Positions 47,976 to 61,129 are shown, counted from the first letter of the stretch. The stretch is DNA of 64,000 bases from Caprella mutica (GCA_947561585.1 CANNZV010001431.1:22915-86914), one strand, 5' to 3'. Notes: generated from the letters alone by a model not told the origin. A program made the numbers and translations.

Positions 47976-49917
47976 CTATTACCTGCTGTGGTAATTACTA
48001 TTTAGTTCATCAACCTGCTACGATTGATTGCTCTGATAAAATTATTGGAAAGTCTTAGGTTTTAGCTAGACAAATTAGTGGAGTTCGTATAACAAAGAAT
48101 CACCTCTTCATTTTCCTCTCGCAACGGTGACTTTGTTCATGAAGCCACTTACCTTTCTGACTGCTCCCTCAAAGTTTCTTGTATCTGATTGCTTGGTAGA
48201 TATCTGCGAAATAGAATGCAAAAGTTTTTACGTCATATTCTTTCACGTTGGTATACTCTAGTTCAAAACAGTAATCGAAATTTATGGAAAAGTATGAAAT
48301 ATAAGAAGCTGTGTGAACTTTACTTTTAAACGATAAAAATAGTTAAATGCTTTGAAAAAAACAGGAATAATCGGTCTGTTAAATAAATTATGAATGGGTT
48401 GTGACAAAATACTTTTAAATCATAGATCTTAAGAATATCGTAAACGATAACGTACGAAATGAAATGGTATCTAATACTGTATAAAGCTGGTTTCGAACGA
48501 TTAAATAGTGTTTAATTCTCTCCGTCTATAAAATTTTCAGGATCCATGATTTGTCACAACCCTAGTTTAGTTATGAAATAAAAAAAAAAACAGAAAATAA
48601 TGGCTTTCATTAAATAATTACTTGCCTACTTATAGTGATTGGATATACAAGAAATCGTTAATTTAAAAGCAATAATTCCAGTACCTCATTTGAGGATAAG
48701 TTTGTCCAATTTTAATGAAATTTTAGAACCTATATAATGTGATGGATAAACAACACGGAACATTAGTTAGTTAACGATATGAAGTATTGAAGCTAAAATA
48801 ACTATTTGAGAGAAAGTGCTTTTTAATAGTTAATATTAAGTTTGATAAAGAAACTAATAGCAAATTGTTTTCATTATTTATTGGTGGAAGTTTTCTTATT
48901 TTCTTTGCAATTTATTAAAATGAAAGTTAATCTATTCTTTGAAATATTATTATAATATATACGCTATGGGAACTAATAAACTATATATCTATACCTAGTC
49001 CACTGCCATTTTATTTGCATGTAGGCCCTGCTTTTATCACCAAAATGGCAACTCAGTCTTATTACAAATGGTAATAGAAGAGAGACATAACTCTAAGTTA
49101 TTATATAATTGAGAATTCTTAAATATTTCATTTTAATTGGTGTCCATGATGCCTGCTGGTATCATATGTTAATTAATAATTATAAAAAATTTAATTATGA
49201 GTCCAAAAAAGTGAGTATATTTGTCAGTGCATAAAATTACTGTTTATTCAATGCAACACAATACACAAATCAAATTAACAAACTAATTACTCGCCTATAT
49301 ACTGAGTGAGAGTTAAGCCATAGGTAGTTGAATTTTAATATTTTTAATTCATTCGCTACTTTGAACTTCATCAGCTCATTCTGACAACAAAAATCGAAAT
49401 ACTCGCTAAAGGCCCGTCCAGACGCTCCAACAAAAGAAATTTTTTCTCTAAAATAGTAGGATCGTGAACAAATTAATTAGGGAAATGGCGGGCATATTTG
49501 ATCACGGATACAAGAATCGAAATTTTTCCGTGTTTTTCAACATGTTGGATAGTCTTGTTGTGTTTTTGACTTAGGTACTTGAATGAAGATTTATGATATA
49601 TCATTATATGGAGTAAATTTGATAATGATAACCATTTCAGATATGAATTCTTTTAATTATTTGATTGAGATATATACAAATTAATTATGAATATTTAGAT
49701 ATAAGATGTAATTTGATTAGTTATTAACATTTTTCGTACCTATAACTAGGATAAGTTCCGAGTTATCGAAAAGTTACTCATTTTCAGACACACAAAAAAT
49801 AAATATATAATTTATAAATGACATATAGGCATATATATAGTTAACCTACAGTCTTCAATAGTCAAGATAGATGGGAAGTCGTAATTCTCGGACACCCACT
49901 GTACTCGGAAAGTGGAC
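47976..49917. other. gene-free stretch around family C copy 5
   Basis: Apart from the family C element and a partial palindromic core near 49138-49170 (TTGGTGTCCATGATGCCTGC), I see only AT-rich sequence without exons. Confidence 0.45.
48394..48566 (+). mobile_element. foldback family C, copy 5
   Basis: The ends GGGTTGTGACAAAATAC and GATTTGTCACAACCCTAG are complementary. The interior is inverted relative to copy 4 (ACGAAATGAAATGGTATC). Confidence 0.8.
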
Positions 49918-50535
49918 CTTAAAGGTCCTCTCCATGCAAATATTTTTATTGCTTTATTCGACGAGGCTAATGTTTCTTATCATTTTGCTGCAAACCGCAT
50001 CGAATTTGGTAGCATATTTTTAATTTTATATGCTTTTGAAGATTTTTATAATCAAAACTCTACAAAACCTATTTTACTTCCGACTTACTAAGTTACTAAT
50101 TTAAGAAATTTTAAGCCTGAAGAAAAAGAATGTACACCATTTGTTTTGATTGTCAACTAGGTATTAGGTTTAATAAATCCATTTAATATTCGTGTAAAGG
50201 TATAAAATTGAATGAACTTATAATAGAAACGTTTATATACTTTAGGAAACAACTAATATCTCATATAAATTGAATAAAGGCCGAAAACGCATGGTTTGTT
50301 TATAAAATTCAAATTTGTAATCAAAACAAAGAGTGTACAATCTTCATCTTGAGCATCAGATTAGTGATTCGCTCAATTGTTGCTCACAAAGTATTAAAAA
50401 ACTTTAAAAACAAATTATATAATATATACTGAACCGAATTGTATGCTGTTTGCAGAATAATGATCGTAGACCTTAGTTCTATAATATTATGTAATAAACT
50501 CATTTTTTTCCCGGAGCCTGGAGAGGACCTTTAAT
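49918..50535 (+). mobile_element. long foldback element family G, copy 2
   Basis: It starts TTAAAGGTCCTCTCCATGC and ends GAGCCTGGAGAGGACCTTTA. Internal order is inverted with respect to part of 24578-25362 (AAGGCCGAAAACGCATGG). Confidence 0.85.
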
Positions 50536-50659
50536 TATCACCATGGGTCATAAAAAAGAAGCAATGAAAGATCTTTATGAATTTTAAATGCGTTACAAAA
50601 TACATTTGTAGCTAATTTTATATATTTGATCTACCTAATGTCATTGTAAAGTTGTCAAT

Positions 50660-50845
50660 AATTTTCCTCTGTGGCAATTTTCCAGGTGGCAGTTTTCCCA
50701 CAGTGGCAATTTTTTCAGTGGCAATTTTCCCAGTGGCAGTTTTCCCACAGTGGCAGTTTTTAACTATTCCCACAGAGGTAATTTTCCTAGTGGCAATTTT
50801 CCCAGTACAGTGGCAGTTTTCGCACAGTGGCAATTTTCCGCGCAC
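50660..50845 (+). repeat. degenerate short tandem repeat (GTGGCAATTTTCC)
   Basis: Units CAGTGGCAATTTTCC and CAGTGGCAGTTTTCC recur about twelve times with irregular spacers. Open frames over it on both strands are a by-product of the repeat. Confidence 0.8.
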
Positions 50846-52470
50846 GGTACAAGTGTACATATACCAGCTTATACTTTGAAGGGATAGTAAAGTCAAAATC
50901 AAACGATCGCCTAATTTGTTTTAAATCGATTCAGAATATTTAATTATGTAATATTTGAATGCTCGTTTATTTTCAAAATGTTCATATAAAAAGTATATAA
51001 TAAAATTAGCGACACCTAGCGGAAGCATTTTCACTCATTAGTATGTACGTGAGTATATTTGTTGTTTTCATATTAGTCTAAGTATGCAGTAATCAACATT
51101 TGTTCGCGTCAAAATAGTGAAAAGATTCAAAACAAGAAGTCATAGTTTTAAAAATAAAGCCATCTCTTCACTTGAGCTAAAATCTAAATAGAAACTTATC
51201 TCATTTGTATGTTTATAAGATGGCACCACTGATTGTGGCGCCATCTACCGTTAGCATTTGTTAAGAAATTAATTATACCTATATAAAATTATATATTTCA
51301 ATTATTAGATTTTATTGAACATTGCAATTTTACACGAATACTTTATTCTTACTAAGCAATCGTTTGACATTAAAATTGTTTAAACAGAAAATGACTGTAC
51401 TGCCCCTTTATAATTGGGCAGTAAACCTATTAAGTAAAACAAATCTCCCTTTTTGATAAATCGGTTGAGGGACATTAAATATAGAGTAAAATGTTGTCAA
51501 TACTTAAGAATCCCATTAAAAAAAAAATAATTAAATGAAATTCAACTTCAGCGCCATCTTGTGAGGAACATTGCAGGTATCACAAATTATATATAGAACA
51601 TGCGCACGATATTGCTAATTTTGCACGGTTTGTTTGAACGATTTTCATCACGTTCTAGTTTACTTTTGTATATTTACTCTAAATGAACATATATATTAAT
51701 TAATCTATTTTAATCATTTATGTGTACTTAGGATTGAGTACAATTATTGATTAAAACTTCTTAAAAACATAGCTGATTATGTAAAAAACGAGCAGTTCTC
51801 TTTAGCTACTACCCCTTTAATATAATTGTAACATTTAAAACCTACCTAACTATGCTTTATAATTATGTATACTACCTATGTATGCAAGTAGGTACCTAGT
51901 AGTACCTATATATTTTATGTGTGTTTCGGTATTAACATTTTATAGAAAATAAAGCTGCATTGTTAATAGTATATTTCAATGGAAGTGGGACACTATTAAC
52001 TTTTAATGAGAAATATATCGATATCTCTCTTTGTATTTAAATTCTCACCTTGACACAGCATTTACTCACCAAATGGTGTGAACTTTACAGTCCCTTTCTG
52101 CAACATTTCACTCCAGTTCGCGTTTTCCTTTGTTAGAGTGAGGTTGTATTGTGTCTCTACTGAATTGTTTATGTTTCGATTGCATGTTTTCTTCTTGTAA
52201 GATGTGACTGTTATTATTTTTCATTGTGTAATGTTTCTTAATAATGAATGTCTTTTTGTGTTATTAGGATATCAAGAAAGTGATTTAATCGGAACCTAAC
52301 TTAGTGTGACTGGAATTTTCGTGACATGAGTCATGGCTGTTGGGCATTAATTAAAATTATGAACTAGGTAGGCACCTCCTTTTAATGCAGGCTATTATGA
52401 ATATGTTCTTTGTTTTATTATTGAGTATGAAATTTGATATGAATGGAGTTTACGCAGTTTAGTAATATAG
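50846..52470. other. gene-free AT-rich stretch
   Basis: I see no exon, repeat family or RNA gene that I can support. Short phrases such as GCGCCATCTTGTGA near 51550 recur elsewhere (for example near 41447), hinting at unrecognised element fragments. Confidence 0.4.
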
Positions 52471-52471
52471 C

Positions 52472-52680
52472 TGGGGTCATGCAGGTTAATTGCGGCCCTT
52501 TAATTTTTAATTGTGGCCCTCTCAAGAGACTCTTAAGAGCTTAGTATTACCGTCTCTAATTTTCTTAAACATTCTGAACCGAAATTATACCTAGGTAGTA
52601 GGTACCTACCATAATGAGTGCATTGCATTCTATAATTTATTAATTTAATTTTTTTTAACCCATGCATGTTTCAGGCTGGA
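52472..52680 (+). mobile_element. foldback family E, partial copy C
   Basis: It has GGTCATGCAGGTTAATTGCG, GTGGCCCTCTCAAGAG and ATTCTGAACCGAAATTATAC. The right arm is lost. Confidence 0.7.
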
Positions 52681-53478
52681 AAATTGTAAGTCAATTTTTG
52701 AGCCAAAACCAATTTTTAAATTTTTTGGCTTATTTTTTGAAGATTTCAAGCTAAAATTAACATGGGCTGTCATAATCTAACCCAATTATAATTAGCTTAA
52801 ACTGACATAATGTCATACTCATTACTCTCTGACACTGTAACCACTAACCAGTCTCAGTCTGCAGAATTTGGGATAATGTCAAATGGGACATTTTTAACAT
52901 TTTCTGTGTGAACAATCCTTAGGGTAACAACGGAGTTTACGGACTTCTTACTCAAACCCTTATATCTCTGCTTCTAATTGCGGTTTAGCTTATTTCTCCT
53001 TTCCAAAGTCCAAACGAAAGTATAATAATGTGTTTCGTGAATGTTACTCACAGATGCATTGAAAAATTATACTAAATATATAAATATGTACGATAAAGTC
53101 AGATGAAAAACAATGCCCATTTATCACATTTACGGTCTATCAGCATTAAGGTTTTTTAATTACGGTGCATTATTATTTACGTTTTGAACTTATAGTTTCC
53201 GGTTTATCACTATTTTAATGATTAATAATGCATTTTTATGAAAAACTGAAGTATAAATTGAAAGGCCCAAACCTTCTCTGTATATCTATATAATTTAAGT
53301 AATGTTTATTGCACGTCTTACTCAATTCTAATAGGAAGTTTATGGACCCGTATTTCACAGCGTTATTACCGCAGTACTTACGTGCAGGTCGTATTTCAAA
53401 TACTTATTATATTATTGAATATGTCGGTTAAAAGCAATTAATTGGCTTGCATTTCTTATGGTCAAATTGCAGATATGC

Positions 53479-53706
53479 CAAGTAAAATAGCATGTCTCAT
53501 AAACTCACCATTTGCCTCTTCAGCTCTCTCCCAAAATTCAACAAATTCTCTCCAAAATGATCAAATTATCATAAATTCTCTCCAAAATAACATTGTAGCA
53601 TAGGAGAAAAATAGATAAAACTCAACATTTGCAATTGAAGGGCTCAAAATAACTGTCACAAACTCACCATTAAAATGGTGAGTTTGGACATGCTTTTTAA
53701 CTTGGC
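53479..53706 (+). mobile_element. foldback family F, complete copy
   Basis: The terminal CCAAGTAAAATAGCATGTC is mirrored by GGACATGCTTTTTAACTTGG. It contains CAAATTCTCTCCAAAATGA, AACATTGTAGCATAGGAG and an ACTCACCATTAAAATGGTGA hairpin. This copy defines the family borders. Confidence 0.88.
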
Positions 53707-53975
53707 AGATATGTGTAATTGGCTTAAAATTCTGAATCTATTCCTATCTCCCAATATTAATTTTCACTTGGAATTTTAGAAAATTAGTCAAAATTGGCTT
53801 GGCCCAGAATTTTTGTTAAATTCTTGTTCATAATTTGCCAGCCACAATAACAAAACAATTTGGCAGACTGGTATTTTCTTCCTATGTAAAAAACTGACAA
53901 TGTCAAATTGGAGAGAAATTATGGAGACTTAAAAACACTGAGAGTTTCCTCAACTTAATTTATGATTTCTGCATA

Positions 53976-54206
53976 GGGTCAAGCTGGTAAATTGCGCCTC
54001 ACTCACTTACTGTGGCCTCTAACAACAGAAACATCATACATTCAAAACACACATTAAAAACCTAAATTAATAAATTATAACATGCAATGCGCTTCTTTTG
54101 ATAGCTATGCAACCTTTTACTGTAATTTCAGTTCAGAATGTTTTAGAGACTCTTGAGAGGGCCGCAATTACAAATTAAAGGGCCGCAATTTACCTGCGTG
54201 ACCCTA
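53976..54206 (+). mobile_element. foldback family E, complete copy D
   Basis: The ends TAGGGTCAAGCTGGTAAATT and AATTTACCTGCGTGACCCTA are complementary. This copy defines the family borders. Confidence 0.88.
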
Positions 54207-55043
54207 TTTGTTATACCTGCCCTTTTGCTGAAGTGAATCATTATTAAAAGGTCCCGTGTATTGTGAGAATTTAAATTAGAGCATGTTTGTGAATATTTTT
54301 ATGTATTGTTCCTTCAATAAAGTTGTATCATAATTAGAAAAGGGGTCCAAAGCCTATAGGCTATAAGCAGTAAGTACATTCTGTCTAATAATTATTTACT
54401 GCTTGGAAGTGAATATCTAAATTGAATATCTCGTTCATATCAAACTGTGGTCAGTTATTGCCAATCAATTCACTTCAACTGCCAGACAGAAACACTGCAT
54501 TCACTACTTTCTTAAAAACAATCCTTTCAATGGACATCATCATAAAATGCATTGAATACCAAAATTCATCGATTGAGTAGATTCCAGTTTCTTCTTCACA
54601 GTGAATGTAATATTATAGGCATACACTAACATAATTTAAAATGAAGCTGGTTAGAATTTTCCATTTAGTTACTTGCAAGAGAAAAGAAGCACCCAGACAG
54701 CAATATATTAAAATAAATAAGGCATAGCATGTGGTAACTCATTTATTACCCTAGTGCTGTAAAATTCATTTCCATAATATTATGCATTGTGAAATGTTTA
54801 GTGGATTAGTTACAATTTTTTATGTAGTTTAATACACTATTTTGATACACATACGGGGAAATAGCTACATAAGTTGTCTCATTTCACCAAACATGTTTCC
54901 TGATAAATTCTAGTAACTAAATATGATCATAAGAACCAGTTATCAAACATTATAATCTATAGTTTATTTTTCACAGTTTTATTCATTTTGATTAGGCACC
55001 TTTAATTTCTTTACAATTTTCCTTTTCATTCAGACTAGTAGTT
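54207..55043. other. gene-free AT-rich stretch
   Basis: I see nothing I can support here. Confidence 0.4.
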
Positions 55044-55226
55044 AGGGTGAATTATGAATTATCGGTCAGTTTCACATCTTCAGTCATATAAGAAAAAACA
55101 ATATTACAATTGTTATTTTATTTTTTATTTTAATTGGTATCCATGATACCTGCAGGTATCATGGATACCAATTTTTTCTTATATGATTGAAGATATGAAA
55201 CTGACCAATAATTCGAAATTCACCCT
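55044..55226 (+). mobile_element. foldback family A, complete copy with perfect core
   Basis: The ends AGGGTGAATTATGAATTATC and ATAATTCGAAATTCACCCT are complementary. The centre ATTGGTATCCATGATACC / TGCAGG / TATCATGGATACCAAT is a perfect palindrome around the PstI-like CTGCAG. Confidence 0.9.
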
Positions 55227-55474
55227 ATTTGACTTCCTTTTGTTGAGTAGTACTAAGGTGACTCCCTCGTAACAGCACTTCAAGGTAACTCATTGCTATT
55301 GGTTTCACACCAGTTACTCATGGTGTCTTTTGCCGTGTGATTTGGTGCTTTGAATATCCCATGATTGTGTGGATTGTGAGGGAACTGTGTATTGTTGAAC
55401 TAACTTTTAATGAAACTGCCATGTGTTGAAATTAATTGATAAATTACTGATACATAATATAGCTACACATCTAC

Positions 55475-56706
55475 ACAGTACACACTCTCAATATACACAC
55501 TACACACACTCACAGTATACACAGTACACACACTCTCAATATACACACACTCACAATATACACAGTACACACACTCACAGTATACACAGTACACACACTC
55601 ACAATATACACACTACACACACTCTCAATATACACACTACACACACTCACAATATACACAGTACACACACTCCACACACTCACAATATACACAGTACACA
55701 CACTCACAATATACACAGTACACACACTCACAGTACACACACTCACAATATACACAGTACACACACTCACAATATACACAGTACACACACTCACAATATA
55801 CACAGTACACACACTCACAATATACACAGTACACACACTCACAATATACACAGTACACACACTCACAGTACACACACTCACAATATACACAGTACACACA
55901 CTCACAGTACACACACTCACAATATACACAGTACACACACTCACAATATACACAGTACACACACTCACAATATACACAGTACACACACTCACAATATACA
56001 CAGTACACACACTCACAATATACACAGTACACACACTCACAATATACACAGTACACACACTCACAATATACACAGTACACACACTCACAATATACACAGT
56101 ACACACACTCACAATATACACAGTACACACACTCACAATATACACAGTACACACACTCACAGTACACACACTCACAATATACACAGTACACACACTCACA
56201 GTACACACACTCACAGTACACAAACTCACAATATACACAGTACACACACTCACAATATACACTCTACACACACTCACAGTATACACTCTACACACACTCA
56301 CAGTATACACAGTACACACACTCACAATATACACTCTACACACACTCACAGTATACACTCTACACACACTCACAGTATACACAGTACACACACTCACAGT
56401 ATACACTCTACACACACTCACAGTATACACAGTACACACACTCACAGTACACACACTCACAGTACACACACTCACAGTACACAAACTCACAATATACACA
56501 GTACACACACTCACAATATACACTCTACACACACTCACAGTATACACTCTACACACACTCACAGTATACACAGTACACACACTCACAGTATACACAGTAC
56601 ACACACTCACAGTATACACTCTACACACACTCACAGTATACACAGTACACACACTCACAATATACACACTACACACACTCACAGTACACACACTCCACAC
56701 ACTCAC
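55475..56706 (+). repeat. 24-bp minisatellite, about 50 units
   Basis: The unit is ACACACTCACAATATACACA plus GTAC. Variants are CAGTATACAC, TACACTCTAC and a shortened CTCACAGTACAC unit. Both strands are open for 200-460 codons because the unit is a multiple of three; I do not consider this coding. Confidence 0.93.
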
Positions 56707-56784
56707 TTCCTAGTTCTCTGTTTCATCTGCTTTAAGTTTCTCCCTCGTGTCAGTTGTATGTGTTTGTCTTACTATCTCTCACCT

Positions 56785-57729
56785 ATCACACGTACCCTAT
56801 CACTGTACTATCACTAGTGTTACCATCTCACCCTATCACTGTACTATCACTAGTGTTACCATCTCACCCTATCAATGTACTATCACTAGTGTTACCATCT
56901 CACCCTATTACTGTACTATCACTAGTGTTACCATCTCACCCTATCAATGTACTATCACTAGTGTTACCATCTCACCCTATTACTGTACTATCACTAGTGT
57001 TACCATCTCACCCTATCAATGTACTATCACTAGTGTTACCATCTCACCCTATCAATGTACTATCACTAGTGTTACCATCTCACCCTATCAATGTACTATC
57101 ACTAGTGTTACCATCTCACCCTATTACTGTACTATCACTAGTGTTACCATCTCACCCTATCAATGTACTATCACTAGTGTTACCATCTCACCCTATCAAT
57201 GTACTATCACTAGTGTTACCATCTCACCCTATCAATGTACTATCACTAGTGTTACCATCTCACCCTATCACTGTACTATCACTAGTGTTACCATCTCACC
57301 CTATCAATGTACTATCACTAGTGTTACCATCTCACCCTATCAATGTACTATCACTAGTGTTACCATCTCACCCTATCAATGTACTATCACTAGTGTTACC
57401 ATCTCACCCTATCACTGTACTATCACTAGTGTTACCATCTCACCCTATCAATGTACTATCACTAGTGTTACCATCTCACCCTATCAATGTACTATCACTA
57501 GTGTTACCATCTCACCCTATCAATGTACTATCACTAGTGTTACCATCTCACCCTATCACTGTACTATCACTAGTGTTACCATCTCACCCTATCAATGTAC
57601 TATCACTAGTGTTACCATCTCACCCTATCAATGTACTATCACTAGTGTTACCATCTCACCCTATTACTGTACTATCACTAGTGTTACCATCTCACCCTAT
57701 CAATGTACTATCACTAGTGTTACCATCTT
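56785..57729 (+). repeat. 36-bp minisatellite, about 26 units
   Basis: The unit is TATCACTGTACTATCACTAG plus TGTTACCATCTCACCC. Variation is nearly confined to one position (TATCACTG, TATCAATG or TATTACTG), and these variants occur in an ordered pattern, indicating block duplications. Two forward frames are open across it. Confidence 0.94.
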
Positions 57730-57764
57730 AAAAACTGTTACTGTGTTGGTTCATAGTTTCTATC

Positions 57765-57905
57765 GTAAGAGAAAAAGATTATAATCTAACTAGTTATTTT
57801 AATTGGTATCGATGTTACCTGCAGGTATCATGGATACCAACTAAAATAACTAGTTAGATTATAATCTTTTTCTCTCGGATATGATTCAAGATACAAAACA
57901 GTTCA
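57765..57905 (+). mobile_element. foldback copy with palindromic core after the 36-bp array
   Basis: AGAGAAAAAGATTATAATCT...TTATTTTAATTGGTATCG is mirrored by CCAACTAAAATAACTAG...ATAATCTTTTTCTCTC around ACCTGCAGGTATCATGG. The stem is about 60 bp. Confidence 0.8.
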
Positions 57906-58045
57906 ATGGCGTAAAGGTGAGAGGCTAACATTTTACCTCCACTGCTATCATTCCTCTGTTACTCGAAAATACTTCTCTGGTAACTAACTTGTAAAGTAAT
58001 TAGTAAAGAGAAAGTAACTGTGACCTTTACAATGAATGGCTTTAG

Positions 58046-58340
58046 TTGCCTGTTTGGTATTACCCCTCTGTTTGGTATCACCCCTCTGTTTGGTATCACC
58101 CCTCTGTGTGGTATTACCCCTCTGTTTGGTATTACCCCTCTGTGTGGTATTACCCCTCTGTTTGGTATTACCCCTCTGTGTGGTATTACCCCTCTGTTTG
58201 GTATTACCCCTCTGTGTGGTATCACCCCTCTGTGTGATATTACCCCTCTGTTTGGTATTACCCCTCTGTGTGGTATTACCCCTCTGTTTGGTATCACCCC
58301 TCTGTTTGGTGTTACCCCTCTATTTACTACCACTACCCTC
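58046..58340 (+). repeat. 18-bp minisatellite, about 16 units
   Basis: The unit is TTTGGTATTACCCCTCTG, with GTGTGG, ATCACC and similar variants. Several frames are open across it on both strands. Confidence 0.92.
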
Positions 58341-58601
58341 TAAACATTTCCCACTATCTACTAATCACGTGTGGCCTATTAAAATATATCACCTATTATA
58401 AAGATATCCCTGTCTATCGCCTCTAGTAATTGCAATTAATTTCCACCCGGTAAAGCACTGCTGATGATATCAACATCTGGCGCCTGTCAGTAGCTGTCAA
58501 ACGGTGTAAAATAACTGTCAGACGGGTGTCAGCATGGCTATCTTTAGTGTTATATTCTGTTGCTATGAGGCCCTGTCTGGGAAACAAGTCAGTCCAAAAA
58601 C

Positions 58602-58805
58602 TTAAGGGCCGTACACACGCAGGGTATTATAAGTCTTTCCACCAGACATTTTGCTAAGCTCCTCCTCATTTTTCCACGAGAATATAAGAAAAAACTTTAA
58701 AAATCTTATAATTATTAGTTGGTATCTATGATACTCACAGGTATCATGGATACCAATTGAAATAACGAGTTAGATTATATACTCTACATGTGTGTCGAAA
58801 ATATG
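58602..58805 (+). mobile_element. foldback family B, copy with palindromic core
   Basis: Its left arm is AAGGGCCGTACACACGCAGG, CCACCAGACATTTTGC and CACGAGAATATAAG, then TTGGTATCTATGATACTCAC and AGGTATCATGGATACCAA. The right arm is replaced by family A-like sequence (GTCGAAAATATGGAATG). Confidence 0.75.
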
Positions 58806-59174
58806 GAATGCCACATTAAATGCATTCATTACTGCAGTCTGTTGCGTGGACTCGAACCACTGACACGCAGCATAACACCCTTCTTAAACTCTACTCACAC
58901 CTCCTGATTGTTGTTTAGAATGACCAACTTTTCTCTCTCACTAATCAGCTGCTTGACTGGATGTGAAGGGAAGCGTGGTGCAATGTACCCACTGTGAATG
59001 ATTCCATTACTATATTCTAGTAGAAACAAATAACTATTTTCCCATTGCTACGTTAGTTACAATGATAGACAATACTAGACACCGTTTCGTATGTACTAGG
59101 TATTTGTTTCTTAGTGAAGTAATACTGAAATTCGTAGTCCTCCGTAAGCAAGCAATGTCTTTGATCCTGCATTT

Positions 59175-59410
59175 GATTCGCTATGGGGGGAGTATGTTAG
59201 CTATGGGGGAAGCATCACCCCGGGGGAAGTGTGTTAGCTATGGGGGAAGCATCACCCCGGGGGAAGTGTGTTAGCTATGGGGAAAGCATCACCCCGGGGG
59301 AAGTGTGTTAGCTATGGGGAAAGCATCACCCCGGGGGAAGTGTGTTAGCTATGGGGAAAGCATCACCCCGGGGGAAGTATGTTAGCTATGGGGAAAGCAT
59401 CACCCTGGTT
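59175..59410 (+). repeat. 37-bp GC-rich minisatellite, about 6 units
   Basis: The unit is GCTATGGGGGAAGCATCACC plus CCGGGGGAAGTGTGTTA. It is markedly richer in G and C than its flanks. Confidence 0.92.
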
Positions 59411-59519
59411 TTCATGTCTACTACATTTACTAGCTGTACACTGTATGTCATGTTTCTAGCAGTGTCTCTGTGTCATTCTTTTCACCACCGATCAATGGGT
59501 TGGTATGGGTGTGTCTTGA

Positions 59520-59575
59520 CCTTGTCTCTCCCCCCCCCCCTCCTTTCAACCCCCCCCCCCCCCTCCATTAGTACA
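59520..59575. repeat. two poly-C runs
   Basis: About ten and about fifteen consecutive C residues, separated by TCCTTTCAAC-like sequence. A likely slippage and sequencing-difficulty site. Confidence 0.85.
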
Positions 59576-60119
59576 AACAGACCCCAGCTTTCTCTTGTGA
59601 ATGAAGATAGGGGTATAGTAGTAGTACTGGTAGAAGACAGTGGTACCTGTTGAACCAGACAGTGAGTACTAGTGTAGTGGTAGTATCCTCTACTACTAAC
59701 CAGACTCACACTAGTAACTATTTTACAAACCTAGTGGCTTACTACCAAACATACTAGTATAGTAATCATAATCTGGACTAGTGTTCTGGTATTATAGTAG
59801 CAATGATTTCATCTACCAAACATATACTACTAGTACCACAATCATACCAGTATATAAGTGATTTTGACCGGAACCAGCGTACCATAATACTACTAGTTTA
59901 ATCCATACTAGTGAACATGAATTACTTCCAGTCACTACTTTGTCAGAAAGTTAACAGTTTCGGTACTCATGAATGCAGAAGAGCTACTCAGTGCTCTCCC
60001 ATTCATAGTCGATTGATGAGCTGTTTTGTTTAGTTTAATAACAACAATCAGTTGTAGCCCCTAGAGCTACACTCAGTTAATAATTGTGTCAAACTATAAC
60101 AAGTACTTTTAGTTGTATT

Positions 60120-60190
60120 GTACAGGGTGACCCACAAAAAAGTTATCTCAACTTCAAATTGGTATATTTGAACAACTATTGAAGGTACAG
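60120..60190 (+). mobile_element. mariner-like end fragment
   Basis: TACAGGGTGACCCACAAAAA resembles a Tc1/mariner terminal repeat. No matching opposite end was found, so it is a fragment at best. Confidence 0.35.
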
Positions 60191-60307
60191 TTTCCTTTAA
60201 GTATTATTTTGTTTGTTGAACTCTTCTCCATCCACAGTTCAACTTTCATGAAGTTTTATTCGTTTTTGTGAATATAACAACGATTTGATTGATGGGTTGT
60301 GAAATGG

Positions 60308-60563
60308 CTTTGTGTGTGTAGCGTGTGAGTGTGTGTGTAGCGTGTGAGTGTGTGTAGCGTGTGAGTGTGTGTGTAGCGTGTGAGTGTGTGTGTAGCGTGT
60401 GAGTGTGTGTAGCGTGTGAGTGTGTGTGTAGCGTGTGAGTGTGTGTGTAGCGTGTGAGTGTGTGTTTAGCGTGTGAGTGTGTGTGTAGCGTGTGAGTGTG
60501 TGTGTAGCGTGTGAGTGTGTGTTTAGCGTGTGAGTGTGTATGTAGCGTGTGAGTGTGTGTAGC
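60308..60563 (+). repeat. 17-20-bp (GTGTGTAGCGTGTGA) minisatellite, about 14 units
   Basis: The unit is GTGTGTGTAGCGTGTGAGT, with shorter units lacking one GT. It sits about 150 bp upstream of a family A element. Confidence 0.92.
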
Positions 60564-60708
60564 GCTAATAGAATAGTTATCGGTTCTCTATAATTAGTTA
60601 CAGTCACTCCTGCAAGTAGTAAAGGCAAGTGACTGTACACTGCAGTACTCACACACTCGTCAAATTATCTTTTGTTTAGAGTGCGAAACAAAGCTCTACA
60701 TGGTTCAG

Positions 60709-60894
60709 AGGGTAAGTTACGAGTTATCGGGCGGTTTCACATCTTCGATCATATGAGAAAAAGGTATATAATAATTAGTATTCAACCTTTATTTTAATGG
60801 TATCCATGAAATTAAATGAAAAGTTAAATTATATCGAACTTTTCTCTTACTCGATCGAAGATGTGGAACTGTCCGATAACACGGAACTAACCCT
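60709..60894 (+). mobile_element. foldback family A copy
   Basis: The ends AGGGTAAGTTACGAGTTATC and GATAACACGGAACTAACCCT are imperfectly complementary. CACATCTTCGATCATATGAG is mirrored by CGATCGAAGATGTGG. The palindromic core is half deleted. Confidence 0.85.
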
Positions 60895-61129
60895 CCCTTC
60901 TGTTCCTTTCATCCACTTCTCATTAATTGTTTCAAGTTTTTTGTCTGCAGCATGGCAGTGTTTATAATTTCCTAACAGTGTGTTGATATGAGGTTATTTT
61001 CTGTGAAATGTTTTCCCTAGTGTCTATTTTGGTGTGAATGACTAACTGTTTACACGAGCACTGGGAAAGTGGAGCAACTGTACCCGGTGTACTAACCAGG
61101 GTGCTTTTCTCTTATTATTTTATTAACTC

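Noticed and set aside
55423..56817. 464-codon His/Thr-rich frame and 398-codon Val/Cys-rich opposite frame
   Set aside because: These are by-products of the 24-bp array; no unique flanking coding sequence and several frames are open at once.
56747..57784. 345- and 325-codon overlapping frames
   Set aside because: Two frames of the same 36-bp array are equally open, with no codon-level evidence for either.
57959..58401. Overlapping frames over the 18-bp array
   Set aside because: Open in several frames and on both strands because of the repeat period.
58835..58890. Possible tRNA on the minus strand (GGTTCGAGTCC resembles a B box)
   Set aside because: The T-arm is plausible, but no A box, anticodon arm or acceptor stem can be built around it; at most a tRNA-derived fragment.
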